Below, piece by piece: positions 6,063 through 13,606 of a DNA stretch of 34,574 nucleotides; the stretch's first letter is position 1, and each line of letters opens with the position of its first letter. Origin of the DNA: Bacilli bacterium (GTDB taxonomy: Bacteria > Bacillota_I > Bacilli_A > RF39 > UBA660); the NCBI GenBank assembly GCA_017887425.1, contig JAGHHZ010000035.1:1-34574 (forward strand), read 5' to 3'. A program made the translations under genes and the position numbers. The notes beneath the pieces are model-generated. The model did no database searches, was not told the origin of the DNA, and saw only the letters and a list, made by a program, of their open reading frames with translations.

Positions 6063-7724
6063 TCATTGCAACTCATATGGTTGCTCAGCAGTACCTTCAC
6101 CTCCTGTGAAGGTTAAAGCTGACGAACCTGACTTCAGGTAGATAACTGCGCGAGCACCGTTACTGAACGACGGACTATTGCCGTTGAGGTTGCCATTGAG
6201 GTTGACGTTATACACGATAGACGAACTATAACGATTCATTAGCCAATAATAACTTGACACAGTTGGATTTTCAATTGTGGCTACATTCACAAATGTTTTG
6301 GTACTTGATGTTCCTAAATCGATGTCATTTCCACTAAACATCTCACCAACAGTTGGTAATCCTACATTAGCTGACAACGTTTCATCTTGAACATCTTTAT
6401 AATTTGCACCACTTGGATAATCACCAATATAGAATGTCTTATTTCCGGTATAACGATATTCACTTGATATATTATTAGCAAATGTATTTAACGGTGTATA
6501 TATCGTATGACTAGTTGTGATTGTTACTGTATCGCCATATGCACTTGTTGTTGGAAGTAATCCATTTAATACTACTTTGATACTATCACTATCTTTACTT
6601 ACTACCCTAAATGTACATTTATTATCATCACCACAGGCATTATCACTTCCACTATATGGCACATTGATATATTCGCCCACTTGAATATCACTTGTATTTG
6701 TTGCTTTGTTCCCTGCTTCATAATTTGACTCTAGAGTACCATTACCTCCGGTAATGGTTATATTAGAAATCTTTATAACTGCGCGAGCACCGTTATTGCT
6801 CGACGGACTAATGTTGCTCATGTAGCCAATGTTGCTGACGAAACGAACGTAAGACGAGCTATAACGATTTCCTAACCACCAAAAATCTTCTATATCTAAA
6901 TATGAATCTTGACCACCTGCTCTAGTGTATTGGTTTTCATCTAATAACCCTACTTTTTGACTTGTTGTTATCTCATCAACATCAGTATAGATTCCGACAT
7001 TAAAGGTGTTACTAATAATACTATTTTGTACACTACTATCTAAACTATTATAAAAATAATCATTTAACCATGTATTGATATAACTTGCTTCATATTCTTC
7101 TTTAGTATCCCATACAGCACTAGCCAGTTGAATACTAGTTAATGGCTGCTGTGAAATAAGCAATAAGGTATCAGCATCTGTATCAAACTCTACTACTCGC
7201 CAATGATGTCCTCCATACCATAAATAATTATTACTTACTTCTTCATTTGTTCCAGTATAGTAATATATATTACTATTTGTTTCATCTTGCACTAATCCAG
7301 TAGTATTATCAGGACTATATTGTTCTAATAAGATTTCAATTAGGCCAGTCTTAATTATTTTTTCCACACATTCATTATTTAAATTATAACTAAATCTATC
7401 TTGTTCATATTTAACTTCAACCATATTAGTTAAAGGTACTTCATCGCCACTAACTGCATCATAAACAACATCAGGTAAATAATCACCTTGCGTTAAAGTA
7501 TCTAAAGTAACACAAAAAGTATTACCATTAGTTTTAGGGAAACTATTAGAATTATCGCTAACATACAAACTAGTAGCATTATAAATTATTTCTTCGCTAG
7601 CTTCACTAATTTCTGATTCTTTTTCTCTAATCGCATTTAAAATAGGTGGTAAAGCAATTAAAGCAATAAGTCCCAATACAATTATCACACCGATTAATTC
7701 AACCAAAGTAAAACCTTTTTTCAT
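6063..7724 (-). CDS. Prepilin-like surface protein with two variable repeats (candidate DGR target)
   Basis: Starting at the ATG at 7724 (AAGGGG ribosome site; the upstream GTG at 7733 is too close) gives 553 residues. MKKGFTLVELIGVIIVLGLIALIALPP is a textbook type III signal: prepilin peptidase cuts G|F, leaving a hydrophobic alpha-1 helix. The remainder holds two related modules, about residues 135-335 and 335-553. Each has a body of the DUF6273 kind (YLWYGGHHWRVVEF / CTFRVVSKDSDSIKVVL), then W..NRYSSS, then an ending NGARAVI and a TGG.GT.E..YE tail. NGARAVI sits where formylglycine-enzyme/C-type-lectin-like folds have G(V/F)RPV. In each module the 32 codons from NRYSSS to NGARAVI (residues about 286-317 and 497-528) form a 95-bp repeat with DGR-like variability. 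The stop of asnS overlaps this gene's ribosome site, so the two are probably co-transcribed. No pilus assembly genes are nearby. Pilin anchor: clear; DGR target: inferred. Confidence 0.85.
   Translation of the reverse strand: MKKGFTLVELIGVIIVLGLIALIALPPILNAIREKESEISEASEEIIYNATSLYVSDNSNSFPKTNGNTFCVTLDTLTQGDYLPDVVYDAVSGDEVPLTNMVEVKYEQDRFSYNLNNECVEKIIKTGLIEILLEQYSPDNTTGLVQDETNSNIYYYTGTNEEVSNNYLWYGGHHWRVVEFDTDADTLLLISQQPLTSIQLASAVWDTKEEYEASYINTWLNDYFYNSLDSSVQNSIISNTFNVGIYTDVDEITTSQKVGLLDENQYTRAGGQDSYLDIEDFWWLGNRYSSSYVRFVSNIGYMSNISPSSNNGARAVIKISNITITGGNGTLESNYEAGNKATNTSDIQVGEYINVPYSGSDNACGDDNKCTFRVVSKDSDSIKVVLNGLLPTTSAYGDTVTITTSHTIYTPLNTFANNISSEYRYTGNKTFYIGDYPSGANYKDVQDETLSANVGLPTVGEMFSGNDIDLGTSSTKTFVNVATIENPTVSSYYWLMNRYSSSIVYNVNLNGNLNGNSPSFSNGARAVIYLKSGSSALTFTGGEGTAEQPYELQ
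6093..6113. repeat. Inverted repeat downstream of variable repeat A
   Basis: ACCTTCAC (6093-6100) and GTGAAGGT (6106-6113) form an 8-bp stem with a 5-nt loop, in the codons of the C-terminal TGGEGT motif. Confidence 0.5.
6126..6139. repeat. Small hairpin immediately after variable repeat A
   Basis: ACCTGA (6126-6131) pairs with TCAGGT (6134-6139), readable as a 5-bp stem with a 4-nt loop. It starts 2 nt beyond the coding-3' end of repeat A. In the Bordetella phage DGR, a hairpin a few nt past the variable repeat promotes retrohoming. The match here is by position and shape only. Confidence 0.45.
6142..6236 (-). repeat. Variable repeat A (VR-A), candidate DGR target
   Basis: This 95-bp segment aligns without gaps to 6775-6869, with 22 differences. 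The coding-3' end is an identical 21-bp GC-rich block (6142-6162), resembling an initiation-of-mutagenic-homology element. Variable codons encode I,Y,N,N,L,N,N,L,N,G,N,F,S, against Y,R,F,S,N,I,Y,M,S,N,I,S,N in the other copy. Third codon bases are almost all unchanged. It lies 25 codons from the C-terminus, the usual place for a DGR variable repeat. Confidence 0.7.
6738..6758. repeat. Hairpin downstream of variable repeat B
   Basis: ACCATTACC (6738-6746) and GGTAATGGT (6750-6758) form a perfect 9-bp stem with a 3-nt loop, 16 nt past the coding-3' end of repeat B. It overlaps the codons of the TGGNGT motif, as the hairpin after repeat A does for TGGEGT. Confidence 0.5.
6775..6869 (-). repeat. 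Variable repeat B (VR-B), candidate DGR target
   Basis: This is the second copy of the 95-bp repeat, 633 bp (211 codons) upstream in the coding direction and in the same frame. Homology starts at AATCGTTATAG and stops abruptly after GCAGTTAT. Beyond these edges the two copies show no nucleotide similarity, as expected if both were overwritten from one template and not for a plain old duplication. Confidence 0.7.
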
Positions 7725-7736
7725 AAAGTTCACCCC

Positions 7737-9104
7737 TTAATAATCACAGTTACCAGGTGTTCTAGGATAAGGTATAACATCACGGATGTTTTCAACACCA
7801 GTTAAATAAATTAATAATCTTTCAAACCCCATTCCAAACCCTGAATGAACACAACCTCCATATTTTCTTAAATTTAAGTACCATTCCATACCATCAGTAG
7901 GCATATTTAATTCTTTCATACGATTAACTAACTTATCATAATCCTCTTCTCTTTGAGAACCACCCATAAGTTCACCTGCTCCTGGCACTTCTAAATCGAC
8001 AGCAGCTACTGTTTTACCATCAGGATTTAATTTCATATAAAATGCTTTAATATCTTTTGGCCAATCAGTAATAAATACCGGACCGTTAAAGTATTCAGTT
8101 ATATATTTCTCGTGTTCTTTAGCAATATCTTCACCATATTCAGGAGTAAATTCAAATTTAACTTTGGCTTCTTTTAAAATTCTAATTACTTCTTCATGAG
8201 TAACACGAACAAAGTTAGAATTAATTAAATTTTTAAGTTTATTAATTAATCCATTTTCCACAAATTTATCTAAAAACAACATTTCATCAGGACAATTATC
8301 TAAAACATACTTAACAACATATTTAAGCATTTCTTCCATAATATCCATATCACCTTTTAAATCACAAAAGGCAATTTCTGGTTCGATCATCCAAAATTCC
8401 GAAGCATGTGTTTTAGTATTAGAATTTTCAGCTCTAAATGTTGGACCAAACGTATAAGTTTTTTTATACGCTAAAGCAAATGTCTCAGCTTGTAATTGAC
8501 CAGATACGGTTAAATTAGCAGGTTTACCAAAGAAATCTCTACTATAATCAGGTTTACCATTTACTTTATTTAAATCTAAAGTTGTTACTTGAAACATTTC
8601 ACCTGCTCCTTCGCAATCGCTTGCTGTAATTATTGGAGCGTGAAAATAAACATAACCATTGTTTTGAAAATAAGAATGAATAGCAAAAGCAGCGACACTT
8701 CTTACTCTAAACACAGCTTGAAATAAATTAGTTCTTGGTCTTAAATAAGCTACCTCTCTTAAAAACTCTCTTGTATGTCTTTTAGGTTGAATTGGATAAT
8801 CTTCAGGACAATCACCTAATAAAATAATGTCACGAGCAATTACTTCATAATCTTGGCCACTACCTATTGATTTAGATAAAACACCTACTACTTTGATTGC
8901 ACTACCAACTCTTAATTTAGAAATAAAGTCAAAATTAGATAATTTATTATCATAAACAACTTGGATACTTTTAAAACAAGTTCCATCATAAAAATCGATA
9001 AAACCAAATTCTTTTTGTTTACGATGATTTCTAATCCAACCTTCTAAAATAACTTCTTTATCTAAATGTTCACCTATATTTTCATATAATTTTTTTAAAT
9101 CCAT
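7737..9104 (-). CDS. asnS: Asparaginyl-tRNA synthetase
   Basis: The 455 residues form a class IIb aminoacyl-tRNA synthetase that charges tRNA-Asn with asparagine. An N-terminal OB-fold anticodon-binding domain (about 15-100; VILEGWIRNHRKQKEFGFIDFYDG) is followed by the catalytic core. Motif 2 is in FGPTFRAENSNTKTHASEFWMIEPE, and motif 3 at the C-terminus is GFGMGFERLLIYLTG ... RDVIPYPRTPGNCDY, whose YPRTPG ending is the AsnRS form and not the AspRS one. GGAGAG precedes the ATG by 7 nt. A 55-codon membrane ORF lies 12 bp upstream and pcrA just before it. The prepilin gene follows with overlapping signals. No T-box leader is seen, and there is no room for one inside the cluster. Confidence 0.97.
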   Translation of the reverse strand: MDLKKLYENIGEHLDKEVILEGWIRNHRKQKEFGFIDFYDGTCFKSIQVVYDNKLSNFDFISKLRVGSAIKVVGVLSKSIGSGQDYEVIARDIILLGDCPEDYPIQPKRHTREFLREVAYLRPRTNLFQAVFRVRSVAAFAIHSYFQNNGYVYFHAPIITASDCEGAGEMFQVTTLDLNKVNGKPDYSRDFFGKPANLTVSGQLQAETFALAYKKTYTFGPTFRAENSNTKTHASEFWMIEPEIAFCDLKGDMDIMEEMLKYVVKYVLDNCPDEMLFLDKFVENGLINKLKNLINSNFVRVTHEEVIRILKEAKVKFEFTPEYGEDIAKEHEKYITEYFNGPVFITDWPKDIKAFYMKLNPDGKTVAAVDLEVPGAGELMGGSQREEDYDKLVNRMKELNMPTDGMEWYLNLRKYGGCVHSGFGMGFERLLIYLTGVENIRDVIPYPRTPGNCDY

Positions 9105-9115
9105 TGTTATCTCTC

Positions 9116-9283
9116 CTAATCTTTATGTAATGATCTATAAACAAATTCAAATATAAGTAATCCTACTACAATAATAGCAATCCATAAAAAGGGATTACGA
9201 CTATGTTCTAAGAAAAAATCCTTAATATCATTACCTAATTCAACAAAAAAATCTCCTATTTCAGTCCATATACTTAATAACAT
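9116..9283 (-). CDS. Small membrane protein of 55 residues
   Basis: The ATG at 9283 begins 4 nt after the pcrA stop, and AAGGTG in the last pcrA codons acts as ribosome site. The product starts MLLSIWTEIGDFFVELGNDI, an amphipathic helix, followed by KDFFLEHSRNP and one membrane span (FLWIAIIVVGLLIFEFVY), ending RSLHKD. The basic tail after the span suggests the C-terminus is cytosolic. It is tightly packed between pcrA and asnS, ending 12 bp before the asnS ATG, so it is probably translated. No family is recognised; function unknown. Confidence 0.65.
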   Translation of the reverse strand: MLLSIWTEIGDFFVELGNDIKDFFLEHSRNPFLWIAIIVVGLLIFEFVYRSLHKD

Positions 9284-9287
9284 ATTA

Positions 9288-11363
9288 TTACACCTTCCTT
9301 ATATTTTTATGACCTTTCATCAACATTTTAATACCATATGGATGTTTAAAGGCAACCGTTAATACTTTATCTTTAATACCAACGATTACTCCTTCACCAT
9401 ACATATCAAAATAAATATGTTCACCGACTTTGTATTCGATACTATCATCGACATTTGCAGAAATACTAGAAGTTTCTTCACTTGAAGAAATTACTTTATC
9501 AGTATTTAATAATTTGCTATCAATTTCTTTTATAAATCTGCTTTCAGGATTCTTAACTTTATTACCATAAATAGTTCTAGCTTCAGCATTAACTAACCAC
9601 AATCTTTTTTTTGCTCGAGTAATAGCTACATAGCAAAGTCTTCTTTCTTCTTCTAATTGTTCATTGCTATCAAAAGAATTCATATGTGGGAAAATACTTT
9701 CTTCTAATCCAACGATAAAAACATTGTCGAATTCTAATCCTTTAGCTGAATGAACAGTCATTAAAGTAATACCATCATTATTCTTATATTCTGTTATATC
9801 GGCTACTAAGCTTATTTCATTTAAGAAATCCTCTAGACTAATTATACCATAATTCTCTTCAAACTGTATAGCAATAGTCTTAAACTCGTTAAGGTTTTCA
9901 ATTCTTGTTTCGGCTTCAATTGTATTTTCACTTTCTAATTCTTTTATTAAATTAGTTTTATCTAAAACAAGTTGAATAAAATTAGCTAGAGTCATCTCAT
10001 CTTTTTGACTTCTTAATTCTTCAATCAAATTTTTAAATTCCAATTCTTTCCCCGAATCGATAGCATCATATAAAGAAACATTTAAATCATTAGCTTTTTC
10101 TCTTAATTTATCGATGGTCATCTTACCGATTTTTCTTCGTGGAACATTGATAATGCGCATTAAACTAACATCATCATCTTTGTTGTAAATAAGTTTTAAA
10201 TAAGCCATCAAATCTTTAATTTCCTTACGGTTATAGAAATATACACTTCCTACTACCTTATAAGGAATATTACTTAAAACTAACTCTTTTTCAAAGTTTT
10301 GTGATTGCGCATTAGTCCGGTAAAGAATGGCAATATCACTTAATTTAGCACCTTCATCAATTAACTTATTTATTTCTCTAATTACATAATAAGCTTCATC
10401 TTTTTCATTACTAGCAATATGATACTCTATCTTAACGCCTTCTTCATTATCAGTCCATAAATTTTTATCTTTACGATGAACATTGTTTTTAATTAATTCA
10501 TTAGAAGCTTCGATAATTGTCTTAGTTGAACGATAATTTTGCTCTAGATAAACGGTTTTGCAATCAGGATAATCTTTTTCAAAATTTAAAATGTTTTTAT
10601 AATTTGAACCTCGCCAAGAATAAATTGATTGACTATCATCACCAACAACACATATATTTTTATATTTTGCACTTATCATTTTTGCTAATAAATATTGTGC
10701 CTCATTTGTATCTTGATATTCATCGATTAAAATATATTTATATTGCTCTTGATATTCTTTTAAAATATTCGGATATTTTCTAAATAAAACAATTGGTAAC
10801 ATCAATAAATCATCAAAATCAACACTATTATTCCTTTTTAATCTATCTTCATATCTTTGATAAACATCTAAAACCATCTCATCATAATCATTACTTACAA
10901 ATCTTGCAAATTCTAAACTATCAACTAAAGCATTTTTATTGTTACTGATAATACTTCTAATAGCACGATAGTTTTCATCATAATTGCGATCTTTTAAAAT
11001 ATTTTTAACCACAACATTACTATCATCACTATCTAAAATGGTAAAATTTTTACTTAATCCTAATTTATCATAATGTTTTTTTAAAATTGCTAAACCAAAT
11101 GAATGGAATGTTGATATCTGTATTTTATAACCGACCATTCCTACCATATTTAAAATTCTATCTTTCATTTCTTTAGCTGCTTTATTAGTAAAGGTAATAG
11201 CTAAAATATTATCTGGACTAACGTTTTTTTCTAAAATCAAATAAGCAACTTTAGTAGTTAAAACTTTAGTTTTACCACTACCAGCGCCAGCTAATACTAA
11301 AAGAGGACCTTCTGTTATATTAACAGCTTCTCTTTGTCTTTCGTTTAAAGTATCTAAATTCAT
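9288..11363 (-). CDS. pcrA: ATP-dependent DNA helicase PcrA/UvrD
   Basis: This is a superfamily 1A 3'-5' DNA helicase used in excision repair, replication-fork clearing and recombination control. From the ATG at 11363 it has 691 residues. Motif I is LVLAGAGSGKT near residue 30, Ia AITFTNKAAKEM, II (Walker B) DEYQDTN, III VVGDDSQSIYSWRGS, IV LEQNYRST, V LMTVHSAKGLEF and VI YVAITRAKKRL. The C-terminus (YGEGVIVGIKDKVLTVAFKHPYGIKMLM) is the Tudor-like domain of PcrA that contacts RNA polymerase. GAGG is 11 nt from this ATG. An in-frame TTG at 11369 has better spacing (5 nt) and is a real alternative. pcrA usually precedes ligA, but here it precedes a small membrane gene and asnS. It diverges from rnr. 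Confidence 0.96.
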   Translation of the reverse strand: MNLDTLNERQREAVNITEGPLLVLAGAGSGKTKVLTTKVAYLILEKNVSPDNILAITFTNKAAKEMKDRILNMVGMVGYKIQISTFHSFGLAILKKHYDKLGLSKNFTILDSDDSNVVVKNILKDRNYDENYRAIRSIISNNKNALVDSLEFARFVSNDYDEMVLDVYQRYEDRLKRNNSVDFDDLLMLPIVLFRKYPNILKEYQEQYKYILIDEYQDTNEAQYLLAKMISAKYKNICVVGDDSQSIYSWRGSNYKNILNFEKDYPDCKTVYLEQNYRSTKTIIEASNELIKNNVHRKDKNLWTDNEEGVKIEYHIASNEKDEAYYVIREINKLIDEGAKLSDIAILYRTNAQSQNFEKELVLSNIPYKVVGSVYFYNRKEIKDLMAYLKLIYNKDDDVSLMRIINVPRRKIGKMTIDKLREKANDLNVSLYDAIDSGKELEFKNLIEELRSQKDEMTLANFIQLVLDKTNLIKELESENTIEAETRIENLNEFKTIAIQFEENYGIISLEDFLNEISLVADITEYKNNDGITLMTVHSAKGLEFDNVFIVGLEESIFPHMNSFDSNEQLEEERRLCYVAITRAKKRLWLVNAEARTIYGNKVKNPESRFIKEIDSKLLNTDKVISSSEETSSISANVDDSIEYKVGEHIYFDMYGEGVIVGIKDKVLTVAFKHPYGIKMLMKGHKNIRKV

Positions 11364-11384
11364 ATGCAACACATCCTCTAAAAT

Positions 11385-11390
11385 ATTATA
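11385..11390 (-). promoter_or_regulatory. pcrA -10 box
   Basis: TATAAT in ATGTTATAATATTTT lies 21 bp before the pcrA ATG on the minus strand, in the pcrA/rnr divergent region. The -35 is weak. Confidence 0.45.
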
Positions 11391-11417
11391 ACATAAATAT
11401 TTGATAATTTATTGTAA

Positions 11418-11446
11418 TTGATTATAAGATGTGATATATTTATTAT
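11418..11446 (+). promoter_or_regulatory. Sigma-A-type promoter of rnr
   Basis: TTGATT (11418-11423) and TATTAT (11441-11446) are separated by exactly 17 bp and lie just before the AGGGGGAG ribosome site of rnr. Confidence 0.65.
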
Positions 11447-11463
11447 AGATAGGGGGAGTGAAA

Positions 11464-13533
11464 ATGGATATCAAAGAACTATTTAGAAACAATGTCAGAT
11501 TAACACTAAAAGAAATTCAAAAAAAAGCTAATTTAGATTTAGAAACACTAATAGCCAATTTAAAACTTTTAGAAGAGCAAGGTATAATTATGGAAATAGA
11601 TAATCATTATCAATTATTGCCTAGTAATTATATCGTCAAAGAAATAAAAGGGTTAAAAAATGGTTATGGTGTTTTTTATTTGAATAACGAAAAATATACT
11701 ATTCATCAACTTGATTTAAATGGAGCTTTAAATAACGATTTATGTTTATTTGTCTACGATAAAATAACGCATCGCGCTAAAGTTAAAAAAATATTAAAAA
11801 GAGCAAATGAGTTATTAGTAGCTGAGGTTAAAGATAGTAAATTAAGTGTTTATGGTAATAATTTAAACTATCAAGTTGATGTCCCATCAAATGAATTAAA
11901 AAAATCGGTCGAAGGAAATCGCGTTTTAGTTAAGATAAATAATGAATGTGGTAATTTAGAAGGACATATAATTGAAATAATCGGTCATAAAGACGATCCC
12001 GATATCGATTTAAAACAAATCGCTTTAAGTAAAAGTTTTGCTCTAAATTTTAGTGAAAAAGCACTTGAAGAACTAGAACATATCCCAAGTGAAGTTACTG
12101 AAGAAGAAATAGAAGGTCGTCTAGATCTAAGAGATAAATTAATTTATACAATCGACAATGATCATACTAAAGATATGGATGATGCTATTAGTATAGAAAT
12201 AAATGAAAAAGGCAATTTTGTCTTAGGTGTTCATATTGCCGATGTTACTCATTATGTCAAATATGGAAGTGCTTTATTTGATGAAGCATTTTCAAGAGGT
12301 AATAGTGTTTATATGTTAAACTCAGTTATTCCAATGTTACCAAAATATTTGTCTAATGGCATTTGTTCTTTAAATCCTAATGTTGACCGATTAACTAAAT
12401 CTTGCATTATGGAGTTTGACCAAAACGGAAATATTATCGATTATAAAATAGTTAAAAGTGTTATCAATTCTAAGAAAAAAATGAGTTATTCTAAAGTCAA
12501 TCAAGTGTTAGAAAAAGGAATTGTCTCTGAAGATTATATACCGTTTGTTGACAATTTAAAGTTAACTGAACAACTAAGTAATATTTTAAATAAAACAAGC
12601 TTTAATCGTGGCTATATCGACTTTCAAAGCAATGATTTAGAAGTTGTTTTAGATGAAAAGAATAAACCACTTGAATTTATTATGCCTAAACAAGCAACTG
12701 CTGAAAAATTAATCGAAAATTTTATGTTAGCAGCTAATGAAACTGTTGCTAGTCATTATTGTTGGTATCCATTTATATATCGTATCCATGAAATGCCTGA
12801 TAATGAAGTTCTAGAAGAAATATTTGCATTTTTAGGAAAAATAGGTTGTAAAATTCCCCATGTTAAAAATTTTAGCAATCCTAAAACCATTCAAGGAATT
12901 TTAAAAAGTTTAATTAATGATCCTAATTTTAAAATAATTTCTCGGTTTATTTTAATGGGAATGAAAAAAGCGCGATATTCTAGTCAAAATACAGGTCATT
13001 TTGCTTTAGCTTATGAAAAATACACCCATTTCACATCACCGATTAGAAGACTATGTGACCTGATGGTACACTATTTAATTGACATGTATGATAATCCTGA
13101 TTTATCAATCGAAGAGTTAAATAGTTTAGAAAATCTATTATTAGAAACGAGCATTCAAGCATCATACAAAGAAAGAAAAGCTGATGAAGCAGAAAATGAA
13201 GCTAATATGATGAAAATGGCTGAATATATGGAAAATCATATTGGCGAAGAATTTAAAGGAAAAATAACTAATATAACATCTTCTAAAATATATGTCGAAA
13301 CTAACAATATTGTTGGAACAGTTAAATTTTCTGACATTCAAGGAGACTTCTTCATATTTGATAAAGAAAGATTTACTTTAACTGGTAAATCGAGTAAAAG
13401 AGTATTAAAAATTGGCGATCAAGTTATTTTAAAAGTTTTAAATGCGTCTAAAGAAATGCGCGCAATTGACTTTCAAATATGTAAGCAATCTTATTTACCA
13501 AAAACTAAAACACTAAGTATCAAAAATTCTTAG
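11464..13533 (+). CDS. rnr: Ribonuclease R
   Basis: RNase R is a processive 3'-5' exoribonuclease that degrades structured RNA and acts in rRNA/tmRNA quality control. From the ATG at 11464 (AGGGGGAG site; an in-frame GTG at 11458 overlaps that site) it has 689 residues. An N-terminal winged-helix segment (LTLKEIQKKANLDLETLIANLKLLEEQG) is followed by cold-shock OB folds and the RNB catalytic domain. That domain has the metal-binding TIDNDHTKDMDDAISIE and GVHIADVTHYV, and later HFTSPIRRLCDLMVHYLI. A C-terminal S1 domain (GEEFKGKITNITSSKIYVETNNIVGTVKFSDI) completes it. The Lys-rich tail after S1 is short. In many Firmicutes rnr sits with secG and smpB; here it stands alone, ending inside its own terminator. 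Confidence 0.97.
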   Translation: MDIKELFRNNVRLTLKEIQKKANLDLETLIANLKLLEEQGIIMEIDNHYQLLPSNYIVKEIKGLKNGYGVFYLNNEKYTIHQLDLNGALNNDLCLFVYDKITHRAKVKKILKRANELLVAEVKDSKLSVYGNNLNYQVDVPSNELKKSVEGNRVLVKINNECGNLEGHIIEIIGHKDDPDIDLKQIALSKSFALNFSEKALEELEHIPSEVTEEEIEGRLDLRDKLIYTIDNDHTKDMDDAISIEINEKGNFVLGVHIADVTHYVKYGSALFDEAFSRGNSVYMLNSVIPMLPKYLSNGICSLNPNVDRLTKSCIMEFDQNGNIIDYKIVKSVINSKKKMSYSKVNQVLEKGIVSEDYIPFVDNLKLTEQLSNILNKTSFNRGYIDFQSNDLEVVLDEKNKPLEFIMPKQATAEKLIENFMLAANETVASHYCWYPFIYRIHEMPDNEVLEEIFAFLGKIGCKIPHVKNFSNPKTIQGILKSLINDPNFKIISRFILMGMKKARYSSQNTGHFALAYEKYTHFTSPIRRLCDLMVHYLIDMYDNPDLSIEELNSLENLLLETSIQASYKERKADEAENEANMMKMAEYMENHIGEEFKGKITNITSSKIYVETNNIVGTVKFSDIQGDFFIFDKERFTLTGKSSKRVLKIGDQVILKVLNASKEMRAIDFQICKQSYLPKTKTLSIKNS

Positions 13534-13540
13534 TGTTTTT
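13507..13540 (+). terminator. rnr terminator overlapping its stop codon
   Basis: AAAACACTAAG (13507-13517) pairs perfectly with CTTAGTGTTTT (13529-13539) and runs into five T. The rnr stop TAG lies in the right arm. Confidence 0.85.
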
Positions 13541-13606
13541 CTTAGGCCTTTTAAAGCACCACAAATTATAATAAGAATATACTAATAAAGAGAAAGGGGA
13601 ATGATT

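Noticed and set aside
5947-6141. Plus-strand 64-codon ORF with an AGGTGA site and ATG
   Set aside because: The site and ATG are the mirror arm of the inverted repeat before the lipoprotein gene. The ORF contains the 12-bp hairpin and runs into the 3' end of the prepilin gene; the sequence has no protein-like conservation pattern.
6063-7724. Reading the two variable repeats as an ordinary domain duplication
   Set aside because: Identity is confined to 95 bp, breaks off at the same points in both copies and spares third codon positions. A duplication would leave similarity in the flanks and many synonymous changes. It remains the fallback if no template is found.
13534-13606. TPP riboswitch before the ABC importer
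   Set aside because: The 70-bp gap is too short and shows no thi-box motifs (CUGAGA or ACCUGAU), so a thiamine role is not supported.
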